Made by a program: the position numbers and the translations under genes. Of a DNA stretch of 16,272 bases, positions 1 through 7,515 are shown in pieces. The stretch's first letter is position 1, and each line of letters opens with the position of its first letter. Origin of the DNA: Atopobium sp. UBA1382 (GTDB lineage: Bacteria; Actinomycetota; Coriobacteriia; Coriobacteriales; Atopobiaceae); assembly GCA_002305805.1 (NCBI GenBank), contig DBQY01000002.1, positions 1 to 16,272 on the forward strand, written 5' to 3'. Below the pieces are notes generated by a model, which searched no databases, had not been told where the DNA came from, and worked only from the letters and a program-made list of their open reading frames with translations.

Positions 1-364
1 TCCAACTTTTCGTCCGCACCCCCCCGACGTAGTTCTCGGCAATGTCCTCGTAGTTGGTCGCCGCATGGCTGGGAGCCTTGTCGACCTTCTCGGCGGGCTT
101 CGCCACGACGGGCCGCGCATCCGCCGAGCGGAGGTGACGGGGGGCGTGCTTGGGGCGGGGGCGCCGGGCGAGACGGACGGCAGTCGTGACCCCGGCGGTG
201 AGCAGGACGCCGACTCCCATGCCGACGGCGAACCCAAGTGCCGGAGAGCCCAGCGCTTGGTCGAGCGACTCGGAGATAGACGCCGCGCTCGCCTGTCCGG
301 GCAGCGTCAGAGACGCGGCTCCGAAGAGGCCGGCAACGACGACCGGGTGAATTCTCTTCACCAT
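1..364 (-). CDS. Exported/membrane protein, unknown function, C-terminus cut off by window edge
   Basis: I do not recognise the family. The start is ATG at 364-362, preceded by a GAGAGG ribosome binding site, and the frame stays open to the left edge (121 codons seen). Residues 1-28 look like a signal peptide: basic MVKR, a hydrophobic stretch, then a signal-peptidase-I-like QASAA. Residues about 41-66 (beginning PALGFAVGMG) form a second, glycine-rich hydrophobic segment. It is followed by a very basic stretch (RLARRPRPKH). This suggests a short outside part, one membrane span and a basic cytoplasmic tail. The last visible part contains TNYEDIAENY, then a run of seven G on the coding strand, where a frameshift or sequencing slip is conceivable. 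The gene lies downstream of rho on the same strand but has its own promoter and a leader of about 135 nt. The first residues (M-K-x-I-H-P spacing) recall ribosomal protein L31, but nothing after them does. Confidence 0.72.
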   Translation of the reverse strand, partial: MVKRIHPVVVAGLFGAASLTLPGQASAASISESLDQALGSPALGFAVGMGVGVLLTAGVTTAVRLARRPRPKHAPRHLRSADARPVVAKPAEKVDKAPSHAATNYEDIAENYVGGVRTKSW

Positions 365-758
365 GTTCCTCTCGCCCTCCCAGAAGCGGAGAAACGAGCC
401 CATACCAAGAGACTGGCCCCTAGGGACCGAGGATTCGTCAACGGCGTAGGCTGCGTTTCAAGTGTGTGTACCGTGACATGCCGACCCAAGGGCCGGACTG
501 TGAAGAATATATCCGGTTTCATGCGGCTTTTGCAAGCCTCTTCCCGTCAAAGTTGAGAAGCGCGTGCAGACGGATTGTCCCCCCTCCTCCGGCGTTTCCC
601 GCCGCCACGTTTTGCCCGGTTTTGGGCTTTCACGCCCATCGTGCTTCTCGGCTGCGAATCTCGCGGCCCGCTCCTCATGTTTTGGGTCAAAGGATAAACG
701 CGAGCGGGCCGGCACCCGGAGGCGTCGACCCGCGTCGAGAAAAACGATGCCACGCGAG
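365..758. other. Intergenic region: rho 3' end and long leader of the exported-protein gene
   Basis: I see no credible gene in these 394 bases. Just after the rho stop on the minus strand there is a T-run (745-741) with no hairpin before it, then a GC-rich imperfect hairpin at about 692-735 with only a short T-stretch. Neither is a convincing intrinsic terminator. The rest holds the promoter at 506-535 and a leader of about 135 nt. That leader contains a near-palindrome (415-428, GGCCCC followed by TAGGGACC) and a hairpin at about 370-397 (arms CTCG/CGAG and CTCC/GGAG) that ends against the ribosome binding site. I could not match the leader to a riboswitch or ribosomal-protein leader that I know. 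Confidence 0.5.
506..535 (-). promoter_or_regulatory. Promoter of the exported-protein gene at 1-364
   Basis: Reading the minus strand, TTGCAA (535-530) is followed by an 18-bp spacer and TATATT (511-506). The -10 matches the sigma-70-type consensus at 5 of 6 positions and the -35 at 4 of 6. Transcription would start near 499, leaving a 5' leader of about 135 nt before the ATG at 364. Confidence 0.6.
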
Positions 759-2678
759 CTAGGCGATGTAGTCCGTCTGCTGCGCCGCCTTGCGGGCGCT
801 CTTGATCAGGAACTCGCGGTTGTTCTCGGTCCCCTTGAGTCCGCTCACCAGCGCACGGGCGGCGCGCTCGACGTTGTTCATGTTGGCGAGCACGCGGCGG
901 ATGCCCCAGACAAGCGGCTGGTAGTCGGGCTCGATGAGCAGGTCCTCGTTGCGCGTACCCGAGGCGACCGGGTCGATCGCCGGGAAGATGCGCTTGTCGG
1001 CGAGCTCGCGATCGAGCTTGAGCTCCATGTTGCCCGTGCCCTTGAACTCCTCGAAGATGACCTCGTCCATCTTGGAGCCGGTGTCCACGAGCGCCGAGGC
1101 GATGATCGTGAGGGAACCGCCGTTCTCGATGTTGCGCGCGGCACCGAGGAACTTCTTGGGCGGATAGAGCGCCGCGGAGTCGACGCCACCGGAGAGGATG
1201 CGTCCGCTCGCGGGCTGCGCGAGGTTGTAGGCGCGCGCGAGGCGCGTGATCGAGTCGAGCACCACGACGACGTCCTCACCGATCTCGACGAGGCGTTTGG
1301 CCCGCTCGATGACGAGCTCGGAGACGCGGGTGTGGTTCTCGGCGGGCATGTCGAAGGTGGACGCCACGACCTCGCCGCGGATGGAGCGCTCCATGTCCGT
1401 GACCTCCTCGGGGCGCTCGTCCACGAGCAGGCAGAAGAGGTGCACCTCGGGGTTGTTGGCGGCAATGGACTGACAGATCTTCTTGAGAACCGTGGTCTTG
1501 CCGGCCTTGGGGGGAGACACGATGAGGCCGCGCTGCCCCTTGCCGATCGGGGAAACGAGGTCGATCGCACGGCCGGTGATCGAGTCCTTGCCGCACTCCA
1601 TGACGAGGCGCTCGTTGGGATAGACCGGAGTGAGGTCGCGGAAGCGCGGACGGCTCTTGAGGTTCTCCGGAACCTGGCCGTTGACGGTGATCACGCTCTG
1701 GAGCGGGGGGTACTTCCCGTTGGCGCGGCCGGGGCCGACGGTGCCGGCCACAAGATCGCCCGCGCGCAATCCGAGCGAGCGAATGAGCTGCTGGTGAACA
1801 AAGGCGTCGTTGTCGCCCTCCATGTAGTTGCCGGTGCGAATCCAGCCGTAGCCCTCGTTGCCGACCTCGAGGACACCCTCGACGGGACGGAATCCCTCCG
1901 CACGCGCAGCGGCCTCGAAGATGGCCTCGACGAGCTCGCCCTTCTTGACACCGGCGTAGTCGACGCCCAGCTCGCCCGCCTTCGCACGGAGCTCGGCGAC
2001 CTTCATGGCAGCGAGCTCGTCGCGCGTGAGGGAGGGCTCGGCGGTGAAGTCCTGGCGGCGGTTTCGGCGGCGGTTCTGCCCGCCCTGGCGGCGGCCTTGT
2101 ACCTTGCCATCCGCGGAGGCCCCGTTGGCGGCGTTACCCGAGGAGCCTCCGGAGCGACGGTGGCGCCGCGAGGAGCGTCCCCCCTCGGTCGTCTGGACGG
2201 GCTGCTCGACGGACTCGGGAGCATGGGCGGCGGCGAGCGTCTGCACGGGAGCGTCGGTCGGCTCGGAGCTCGCCACGGTAGCGCTCTCGGTCATCTTGGT
2301 CATCTCGTCGATGGCCGTGTCCGCCTTGCGCGGGCGGCCGCGGCGGCGCCTGGGGGTCTCGGTGGTCTCGGAAGAGGTCGCCTGACCAGGCTCGGGCGCG
2401 GGCGCGGGCTCGGGGGTGCTCGCCTCGGGCGCGGGCTCGGGGGCGCTCGCCTCGGGCGCGGGCTCGGGCGTCTGCTCGCTCTTGCGGGGACGGCCGCGGC
2501 GGCGCTTGGGCGGCCAGGGCTCGCCGGCCGCCTCGGCGGCGGCACGGGCATCGGCCTCGGCGGCGCGGGCCGCCTCCATCTCCGCCTTCGTGCGACGCTT
2601 GCGCCTCGGCTTTGGCGCCGGCGCGTCGGGAGCCGCGTCGGTCGGCGTGGTGGAAGCGGGGGTCACGTCATCCGTCAT
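759..2678 (-). CDS. rho: Transcription termination factor Rho with long basic N-terminal extension
   Basis: Rho is the hexameric RNA-dependent ATPase that ends transcription of untranslated RNA. The protein is 639 aa, against about 420 for E. coli Rho. Residues 1-215 are low-complexity Ala/Pro/Glu with basic patches, including two copies of RGRPRK (61-66 and 113-118, AT-hook-like) and Arg-rich stretches near 171 and 203. The conserved Rho follows: N-terminal helical domain (about 217-257), the cold-shock-like RNA-binding fold (about 266-334, with GYGWIR and DAFV), and the RecA-type motor. The motor shows Walker A PPKAGKTT (389-396), Walker B VVVVLDS (470-476), the RNA-gripping loop with GTGN (547-550), and [15 protein letters not shown] near the C-terminus. 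The start ATG (2678-2676) has GAGAGG about 8 nt upstream. The leader is about 150 nt from an extended -10 promoter. The motor motifs look complete, so it should be active. Confidence 0.97.
   Translation of the reverse strand: MTDDVTPASTTPTDAAPDAPAPKPRRKRRTKAEMEAARAAEADARAAAEAAGEPWPPKRRRGRPRKSEQTPEPAPEASAPEPAPEASTPEPAPAPEPGQATSSETTETPRRRRGRPRKADTAIDEMTKMTESATVASSEPTDAPVQTLAAAHAPESVEQPVQTTEGGRSSRRHRRSGGSSGNAANGASADGKVQGRRQGGQNRRRNRRQDFTAEPSLTRDELAAMKVAELRAKAGELGVDYAGVKKGELVEAIFEAAARAEGFRPVEGVLEVGNEGYGWIRTGNYMEGDNDAFVHQQLIRSLGLRAGDLVAGTVGPGRANGKYPPLQSVITVNGQVPENLKSRPRFRDLTPVYPNERLVMECGKDSITGRAIDLVSPIGKGQRGLIVSPPKAGKTTVLKKICQSIAANNPEVHLFCLLVDERPEEVTDMERSIRGEVVASTFDMPAENHTRVSELVIERAKRLVEIGEDVVVVLDSITRLARAYNLAQPASGRILSGGVDSAALYPPKKFLGAARNIENGGSLTIIASALVDTGSKMDEVIFEEFKGTGNMELKLDRELADKRIFPAIDPVASGTRNEDLLIEPDYQPLVWGIRRVLANMNNVERAARALVSGLKGTENNREFLIKSARKAAQQTDYIA
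2388..2468 (-). repeat. 27-bp tandem repeat inside rho (9-residue Pro/Glu/Ala unit)
   Basis: Three head-to-tail units encode [18 protein letters not shown] and the diverged PEPAPAPEP (Rho residues 71-97). The first two are nearly identical at the DNA level. The unit is a multiple of three, so copy number can change without breaking the frame. It lies between the two RGRPRK motifs in the disordered extension. Confidence 0.8.
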
Positions 2679-2833
2679 AGGTTCTACCTCTCGTTTGCTG
2701 CGCCCACATGGGAGGTTTGCGACATGAGGATACCGTCGTCAACGAGTCAACAAGTTACCATGTGAGATGTGTCGAGCAATCGCTCGCATAAGAACGTGAT
2801 TGTCTACGGCGCTCCGGCCGGTAGGACCAGCAG

Positions 2834-2842
2834 AGTATAGCA
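2834..2842 (-). promoter_or_regulatory. Extended -10 promoter of rho
   Basis: On the minus strand TGC is followed directly by TATACT (2839-2834), an extended -10 element matching TATAAT at 5 of 6 positions. No good -35 is present, which is usual for extended -10 promoters. The start would be near 2827, giving a leader of about 150 nt to the rho ATG. That leader holds a hairpin with arms CGAGC and GCTCG (2773-2786). The element sits just downstream of the terminator of the preceding gene. Confidence 0.5.
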
Positions 2843-2857
2843 CGCCTACGTCGATAG

Positions 2858-2891
2858 ATAAAGAAATCCGTCCACCTCGAGGGCGGACGGA
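2858..2891 (-). terminator. Intrinsic terminator of the MarR-type gene
   Basis: On the minus strand the arms TCCGTCC (2891-2885) and GGACGGA (2873-2867) form a 7-bp stem around an inner CCTCGAGG, followed by TTTCTTTAT. It begins about 15 nt after the stop of the MarR-type gene and separates that gene from rho. Confidence 0.82.
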
Positions 2892-2905
2892 GAAATGCGG
2901 CAACC

Positions 2906-3622
2906 CTAGGCTGACGTGCGCGGCCTGCGCCGGACGACGAGGGACTCGATCTGGTCGACGAGCTCGTCGACCGCGAGCGCGCCCTCGTGCGTGAGCCTGA
3001 CGCTCGTCGTATGGGCGCCGGCAGCGGATCGGTCGCGCACAACGAGGCCGCGGTCAGCGAGCGACGCAACCGACATCGAGACCGTGGGCTGGAGAAGGCC
3101 CAGGACGTCGACCAACTTCATGATGGTCGCCGACTCCCCCTCGAGCGAGCGCAGGCCCAAAAGGACGAGGTCGCCCGCCTTGCAGAAGAAGGAGCCCATC
3201 GCATCGACGTACTTGAGCATGCGCTCAGGGGTGGTGCGGGAGAGGGCGTGGCCGTTGGGAATCTGGGCGCAGGTGAGCTCGGCGAGCTCGAGTGCGCGCT
3301 CGCGGCCGCGCTCGGAGACCGCGCAGACGACGTTGCGTCGGTCGCGCTCGCCCTCGTTGCGATCGATAAGGCCCAGGCCCTCGAGGTGGTTGGTCCTATG
3401 CGTCATCGTGGGACGCAGGGCGCCCTGGTACTCGGCGATAGAAGAGGTCTTGACCGGCTGGTCGCAGTCACAAAGGTGACAGATAATGGCAAACTCCTCG
3501 AAGGTGAGGCGATTCTCAGAATCGACCATCTGGCGAACGACGTTGTACGCCCTACGCACGGACATGTATTCCTTGAGGTCCAAGACTCGCCCTCCGAACT
3601 TCGAGATACCGATTGCATTCAT
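2906..3622 (-). CDS. MarR-family regulator with two winged-helix domains in one chain
   Basis: The 238-aa protein holds two MarR-like winged helices. Domain 1 (about 40-108) has the recognition helix region ALRPTMTHRTNHLEGLGLI (68-86) and a wing with DRRN. Domain 2 (about 150-225) has LLQPTVSMSVASLADRGLV (176-194) and a wing ending RLTHEG. The two align residue for residue (LRPTM/LQPTV, HLEGLGLI/SLADRGLV), as expected from an internal duplication. Ordinary MarR proteins are about 140-150 aa and dimerise, so this chain may act as a built-in dimer; that is inference. The start at 3622 has no clear ribosome binding site. The in-frame ATG at 3565 (residue 20) has AAGGA 4 nt upstream and is a real alternative. 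Upstream is a -10 element abutting a palindrome, suggesting autoregulation. An intrinsic terminator follows. Cysteines in CHLCDC (48-53) and Cys147 could sense redox or metal, but this is speculative. The target genes are unknown. Confidence 0.85.
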   Translation of the reverse strand: MNAIGISKFGGRVLDLKEYMSVRRAYNVVRQMVDSENRLTFEEFAIICHLCDCDQPVKTSSIAEYQGALRPTMTHRTNHLEGLGLIDRNEGERDRRNVVCAVSERGRERALELAELTCAQIPNGHALSRTTPERMLKYVDAMGSFFCKAGDLVLLGLRSLEGESATIMKLVDVLGLLQPTVSMSVASLADRGLVVRDRSAAGAHTTSVRLTHEGALAVDELVDQIESLVVRRRPRTSA

Positions 3623-3663
3623 GATGTGAAACCATCACGCAGAGGCCCCGCATCATGGACGCG

Positions 3664-3685
3664 AGTATACCGAACGTAATCGTTC
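3664..3685 (-). promoter_or_regulatory. Promoter with embedded palindrome (candidate MarR operator)
   Basis: On the minus strand a -10 TATACT (3669-3664) is preceded at 3685-3672 by a perfect inverted repeat, arms GAACG and CGTTC around a 4-nt centre. The repeat lies where the -10/-35 spacer would be, so a bound repressor would block polymerase. No good -35 is visible. A second inverted repeat (TGATG/CATCA, 3622-3637) touches the annotated start codon. Binding by the adjacent regulator is inferred from position only. Confidence 0.5.
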
Positions 3686-3752
3686 CCACCATGCGACCTC
3701 ACCGTGATTTATAAAAGACGCACACAAGCGCCCGACGGGCAGCGCCGCCCCC

Positions 3753-5597
3753 CTACATGCTCTGGGGAGCAGAGACGCCCACGAGGTCGAGCGTGAGCGC
3801 GAGCACGCGCCTCGTGGCATCGCACGCGGCAAGGCGAGCGTGGGAGAGGCCCTCGTCGAGCGGGCGCCCCGTGCCGGGAAGCACCTGGCAGGCAGCATAG
3901 AAGGAGTGGAACTCGGCGGCCAGCTCCTCCGCGTAGTGCGTGAGGCGGAACGGGGCGCGGTCGCGCGCACAGCTCTCCACCAGGCCCGGGAGCTCGGCAA
4001 TCTTGCGGGCGAGCGCGGCCTCCGCGGGGTCGGTGAGCAGCCCGAGGTCATAGCTCTCCCCCACCGCGCGGCGCGCGACCTCATCCATGCCCAGCTCAGC
4101 GGCCTCATCCACAGAGACGCCCGCCCCGCGGCGCAGGATCGAGCAGATGCGCGCATGCGCGTACTGCACGTAGTAGACCGGGTTGGTGTTGTCCTGGCGC
4201 TTCACGCGCTCGATGTCGAAGTCGATCATCTGGTTGGAGGACTTGGAGATCAGCGTGTAACGCGTGGCATCGGCACCCACCTCGGCAAGGAGCTCGTCAA
4301 AGGTGACCATCGTGCCCTTGCGCTTGGACATGCGCACGGGGTTGCCGTCGCGCAGCAGGTTCACGAGCTGGCCGAGAAGGACCTCGAACTGCGTGGGATA
4401 GCCGAGCGCCTCGCAGGCGGACTGGACGCGCTGGATGTAGCCGTGGTGGTCGGCGCCCCAGATGTCGATCACATGGTCGACGCGCTGGAACTTGTTCCAG
4501 TGATAGGCGACGTCGGAGGCGAAGTACGTGTAGTCGCCGTTGGTCTTGATGAGAACGCGGTCCTTGTCGTCACCAAAGGTGGTGGAACGGAACCACAGCG
4601 CACCCGCCTCGTCACGATAGAGGTGGCCCATCTCGTCCAGGGCCGCGAGCGCGCGGTCGACGGCGGAGGTGCCGTCCTCGCCCTTCACGTAGAGGCTGCG
4701 CTCGGAGAACCAGACGTCGAAGTCGCAGCGAGCCTCGTGGCAGGTGCCACGGATGGAATCGAGCATCCAGAGGTAGGCGCGCTCGCGGAACTCCGCCATG
4801 CGCTCGTCCTCGGAGGCGTCGGCCCACTTCTCGCCGTCCTCCTCTACGAAGCGGCAGGCGATGTCGACGATGTAGTCTCCGCCGTAGGCGTTGCCGCCGA
4901 GTGCCTCGTTGAAGGCGTCGGTGAGCGGGTGCGTCTCGGGGTGCTCGTCGCCCTCGTCCGCCACGAAGGCCTCGCGATCGGCGAGAAGAACCTCGCGCGC
5001 GTCCTCAAGGGAGACGCCGCGCTCCCCCATCACGGAGAGGAGCTGCTGGTAGCGCATCGAGATGGAGTGCCCGAAGACATCCATCTGCGAGCCGTGGTCG
5101 TTCACGTAGTACTCGCGCTCAACGTCGTACCCCACGTGCTCGAAGACGCGGCAGAGCGAGTCGCCGATGGCGACCCAGCGGCCGTGACCGATGTGGAGCG
5201 GACCCACGGGGTTCGCGGAGACGAACTCGACCTGGATCTTGGTGCCTCCGCCCATGTTCGAGCGGGCGAAGTCGGCACCCTGCTCGCGCACAGTGCGGAA
5301 GACCTCGTTCGCGGAGGCTGTGGCAAGGTAGAAGTTGATGAAGCCGGGGCCGGCCACCTCCACCCGCTCGATCGAGGAGTCCTCGGGGAGATGCGAGACG
5401 ATGGCGTCAGCGATCTGGCGCGGCGCGCGACGGGCGAGCTTGGCAGAGCGCATGGCAACCGTGGAGCTCCAGTCACCGTTGCCCGGGTCGGCGGGTCGCT
5501 CGAGCCCGAGGTCCTCAACGTCAAACTCCGGCAGATCGCCCGCCGACTGGGCGGCGGCGATGGCGGCGCGTACGAGCTCCTCGATCTTCTCGGGCAT
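3753..5597 (-). CDS. argS: Arginyl-tRNA synthetase
   Basis: A class I aminoacyl-tRNA synthetase that charges tRNA-Arg with arginine using ATP. It is 614 aa. The N-terminal Add-1 domain covers about 1-100. SANPVGPLHIGHGRW (127-141) carries the HIGH signature (135-138), and REYYVNDHG follows. The second ATP-binding signature RMSKRKG is at 422-428, in its usual ArgS context GNPVRMSKRKGTMVTFDELL. The C-terminal DALR-type anticodon-binding domain is about 470-614 (NPVYYVQYAHARICSI, then LAAEFHSFYAACQVL). Start ATG 5597 has AGGAG 6 nt upstream. The 72-nt gap to pncB contains an extended -10 element, so argS can be expressed from its own promoter as well as by read-through. All key motifs are intact. 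Confidence 0.98.
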   Translation of the reverse strand: MPEKIEELVRAAIAAAQSAGDLPEFDVEDLGLERPADPGNGDWSSTVAMRSAKLARRAPRQIADAIVSHLPEDSSIERVEVAGPGFINFYLATASANEVFRTVREQGADFARSNMGGGTKIQVEFVSANPVGPLHIGHGRWVAIGDSLCRVFEHVGYDVEREYYVNDHGSQMDVFGHSISMRYQQLLSVMGERGVSLEDAREVLLADREAFVADEGDEHPETHPLTDAFNEALGGNAYGGDYIVDIACRFVEEDGEKWADASEDERMAEFRERAYLWMLDSIRGTCHEARCDFDVWFSERSLYVKGEDGTSAVDRALAALDEMGHLYRDEAGALWFRSTTFGDDKDRVLIKTNGDYTYFASDVAYHWNKFQRVDHVIDIWGADHHGYIQRVQSACEALGYPTQFEVLLGQLVNLLRDGNPVRMSKRKGTMVTFDELLAEVGADATRYTLISKSSNQMIDFDIERVKRQDNTNPVYYVQYAHARICSILRRGAGVSVDEAAELGMDEVARRAVGESYDLGLLTDPAEAALARKIAELPGLVESCARDRAPFRLTHYAEELAAEFHSFYAACQVLPGTGRPLDEGLSHARLAACDATRRVLALTLDLVGVSAPQSM

Positions 5598-5633
5598 CTT
5601 CTCTCCTGTTCACACGCAGTCTGCAACCGCATC

Positions 5634-5642
5634 AGTGTATCA
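5634..5642 (-). promoter_or_regulatory. Possible extended -10 promoter of argS
   Basis: On the minus strand TGA is followed by TACACT (5639-5634), a 4-of-6 match to the -10 consensus with the TGn extension. The start would be near 5627, about 30 nt before the argS ATG. No -35 is recognisable. Confidence 0.38.
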
Positions 5643-5669
5643 GAGCGCACGTCACGCGGGTGCGGGAGG

Positions 5670-7160
5670 CTACTCCGTGGTGGGGCGGCCGGACTCGGCG
5701 CGCTCCTCGCGGGCGAGGCGGCTGCGGAGCTCCGCGAGGCCGAGCTCAAGGCCCACGGGATAGGTCTGCGGGTTGAGGAAGCGCGCCACGGCGGGGTCGA
5801 GGCGCATGAGTGCCTCGCGGCAGCGCTCGCGGGCGACTTCGATGCCCTCCGGCTCCCCGCAGCGCGAACCGTGCTCGACCATCTTGACGAGCAGCTCGAC
5901 GGGCTCGCCCGAGAGCCGGTGCGTGAGATAGGGGTCCACGATGTCGACCATCTCGCGAGCCACCCCGTCGCGGGAGACCTCGTCCACGACGAGCATGTCC
6001 GCCGTCGGGCGGCCCGCCTGGTCGAAGTAGCGCAGCACGTGCTGGACGCCGGGGATGGTGCGCTTGTAGGACTGCTCGGAGAGCTTGATGACGGGGGTCC
6101 AGGGCTCGTCCGCACCGCGGCGCACGGCGGAGAGCTTGTAGACGCCGCCGAGCGAGGGCTGCGGGTCGCAGGTAGCGAGCTTGGTGCCCACGCCAAACGA
6201 GTCGATCGGCGCGCCCTGCGCGAAAAGCGACTGAATCGTGTACTCGTCAAGGTCGTTGGAGACGGAAATCTTCACATAGGGAAGCCCGGCCTCGTCGAAT
6301 GCGGCGCGGGCCTCCTTGGAGAGGCGCGCGAGGTCGCCAGAGTCAAGGCGAACGGCGGAGAGGCGCTCGCCCGCCTCCTCCATCTCCTTGGCGACGGTGA
6401 TGGCGTTCTTGATGCCCTGGTGCACGTCATAGGTGTCGAGCAGCAGCACGCAGTTCCTGGGGCTCGACTTGGCAAACGCGCGGAACGCCTCGAGCTCGCT
6501 CGGGAACGCCATGACCCAAGAGTGCGCGTGGGTGCCAAAGACGGGGATGCCGTAGATCTTGCCGGCGAGAACGTTGGACGTCGAGGAGGCGCCGGCGATG
6601 TAGGACGCGCGGGCGACGGCAAGACCGCCGTCGGGGCCCTGGGCGCGACGCAGGCCAAAGTCGGAGACCGGATGACCCTCCGCCGCGCGCACGACGCGAG
6701 CCGTCTTGGTGGCCACGAGCGTCTGGAAGTTGACCAAGTTCAGAAGTGCCGTCTCGATCAGCTGGCAGTCGATGACCGGGCCCTCGACACGCACCATGGG
6801 CTCGCGGCCAAAGACGACCTGGCCCTCGGGGACGGCGTGAATCGTTAGGTCGAGGTGATGGTTGCGCAGGAACTCGAGGAAGTCGGTCTTGAACATGGGA
6901 CCGCCGCCAGGTGCCTGGATGCTCGCGAGGTAGTCGATGTCGTCATCCTCGAAGACGAAGTTCTCGACGAGATCGGCGATCTGGCCCGTGCCGCAGCACA
7001 CGGCGTAGCCGCCATCGAACGGGCAGTCGCGGAAGAAGGCGTTGAAGCAGGCCTGCGCGTCGATGAGACCGGCCTCCCAGAACCCCTGAGCCATGGTGAG
7101 CTCGTAGAGGTCGGTGTTGAGGCAGACGTCAGTCGGCTTGGTGAGATCGGTGAGAGACAT
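5670..7160 (-). CDS. pncB: Nicotinate phosphoribosyltransferase
   Basis: It converts nicotinate plus PRPP (with ATP hydrolysis) to nicotinate mononucleotide, the entry step of NAD salvage (Preiss-Handler route). The protein is 496 aa from the ATG at 7160, chosen because GGAGG lies 5 nt upstream; an in-frame ATG 12 codons earlier has no such site and would overlap the preceding gene. Family marks: TDLYELTMAQ near the N-terminus (16-25), FGTHAHSW (208-215) with His213 as the likely phosphorylated histidine, LLLDTYD (239-245), RLDSGDL (271-277) and FGVGTKL (322-328) at the phosphoribosyl site. Only 8 nt separate it from the small coiled-coil gene upstream, so the two are almost certainly co-transcribed. 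Confidence 0.96.
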   Translation of the reverse strand: MSLTDLTKPTDVCLNTDLYELTMAQGFWEAGLIDAQACFNAFFRDCPFDGGYAVCCGTGQIADLVENFVFEDDDIDYLASIQAPGGGPMFKTDFLEFLRNHHLDLTIHAVPEGQVVFGREPMVRVEGPVIDCQLIETALLNLVNFQTLVATKTARVVRAAEGHPVSDFGLRRAQGPDGGLAVARASYIAGASSTSNVLAGKIYGIPVFGTHAHSWVMAFPSELEAFRAFAKSSPRNCVLLLDTYDVHQGIKNAITVAKEMEEAGERLSAVRLDSGDLARLSKEARAAFDEAGLPYVKISVSNDLDEYTIQSLFAQGAPIDSFGVGTKLATCDPQPSLGGVYKLSAVRRGADEPWTPVIKLSEQSYKRTIPGVQHVLRYFDQAGRPTADMLVVDEVSRDGVAREMVDIVDPYLTHRLSGEPVELLVKMVEHGSRCGEPEGIEVARERCREALMRLDPAVARFLNPQTYPVGLELGLAELRSRLAREERAESGRPTTE

Positions 7161-7168
7161 ATGCCCTC

Positions 7169-7480
7169 CTATCCGAGGATGGTGACGGCGAGCCACACGG
7201 CGGCGACGCCGACGATGGCGAGAATGACGATCTTCTGGCCCAGGGGCATCCTGAGGTCGTCCTCGTCGGGCTCCATGAGCGCACGGCCTCGCTCGCGCGC
7301 CTGTGCCTCGCGGGCCCGCGCGGCGCGCTCGGCCTCGTCGGTGGCGCGCTGCGCCCGTAGGCGCTCCAGCTCGGCGCGCTCCGCCGCGTCCCTCTCGGCC
7401 TGCTGGCGCGCGGCCTTCTCGGCACGCAGCTGCTCGAGCTCGGCGCGCTCCTCGTCGGTGAGGCCGGTGTCTTCTGCCAT
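7169..7480 (-). CDS. Small coiled-coil protein with C-terminal membrane anchor, unknown function
   Basis: 103 aa from the ATG at 7480, preceded by GGAAGAG; an in-frame ATG 21 codons upstream has no ribosome binding site. Residues about 7-70 are an uninterrupted, highly charged Ala/Arg/Glu helix (for example ELEQLRAEKAARQQAERDAA) with heptad-like Leu/Ala spacing, most likely a coiled coil. It ends in a single hydrophobic segment (about residues 82-103, from MPLGQKIVIL to AVTILG) reaching the very C-terminus, as in tail-anchored proteins: the helical rod would sit in the cytoplasm. I recognise no family. It lies between the radical SAM gene (35 nt) and pncB (8 nt) on the same strand, so it is made together with them. 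Low-complexity Ala/Arg/Glu ORFs occur by chance in GC-rich DNA, but the start, spacing and hydrophobic end argue for a real gene. Confidence 0.75.
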   Translation of the reverse strand: MAEDTGLTDEERAELEQLRAEKAARQQAERDAAERAELERLRAQRATDEAERAARAREAQARERGRALMEPDEDDLRMPLGQKIVILAIVGVAAVWLAVTILG

Positions 7481-7515
7481 GTCTCTTCCGCCTTTCGGGT
7501 CGGCAGTTTGCATAG

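Noticed and set aside
329..364. Start of the left-edge gene read as ribosomal protein L31 (rpmE, often next to rho)
   Set aside because: Only the M-K-x-I-H-P spacing matches; the rest is a signal peptide and membrane span, without L31 residues.
692..735. GC-rich hairpin after rho as its terminator
   Set aside because: The stem is imperfect with a large loop, and only a three-base T-stretch follows.
564..2765. A 733-codon open frame on the plus strand, opposite rho
   Set aside because: Composition is that of the reverse complement of the rho gene, with no recognisable domain.
3712..3745. Weak hairpin (GCCC/GGGC) after argS with a T-run
   Set aside because: The T-run starts about 10 nt after the stem and the stem is short with a bulge; not convincing as a terminator.
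3840..6848. A 1002-codon open frame on the plus strand, opposite argS and pncB
   Set aside because: It is antisense to two clear genes, has a low-complexity Ala/Gly/Glu/Val/Asp composition and no ribosome binding site; such long shadow frames are usual in GC-rich DNA.
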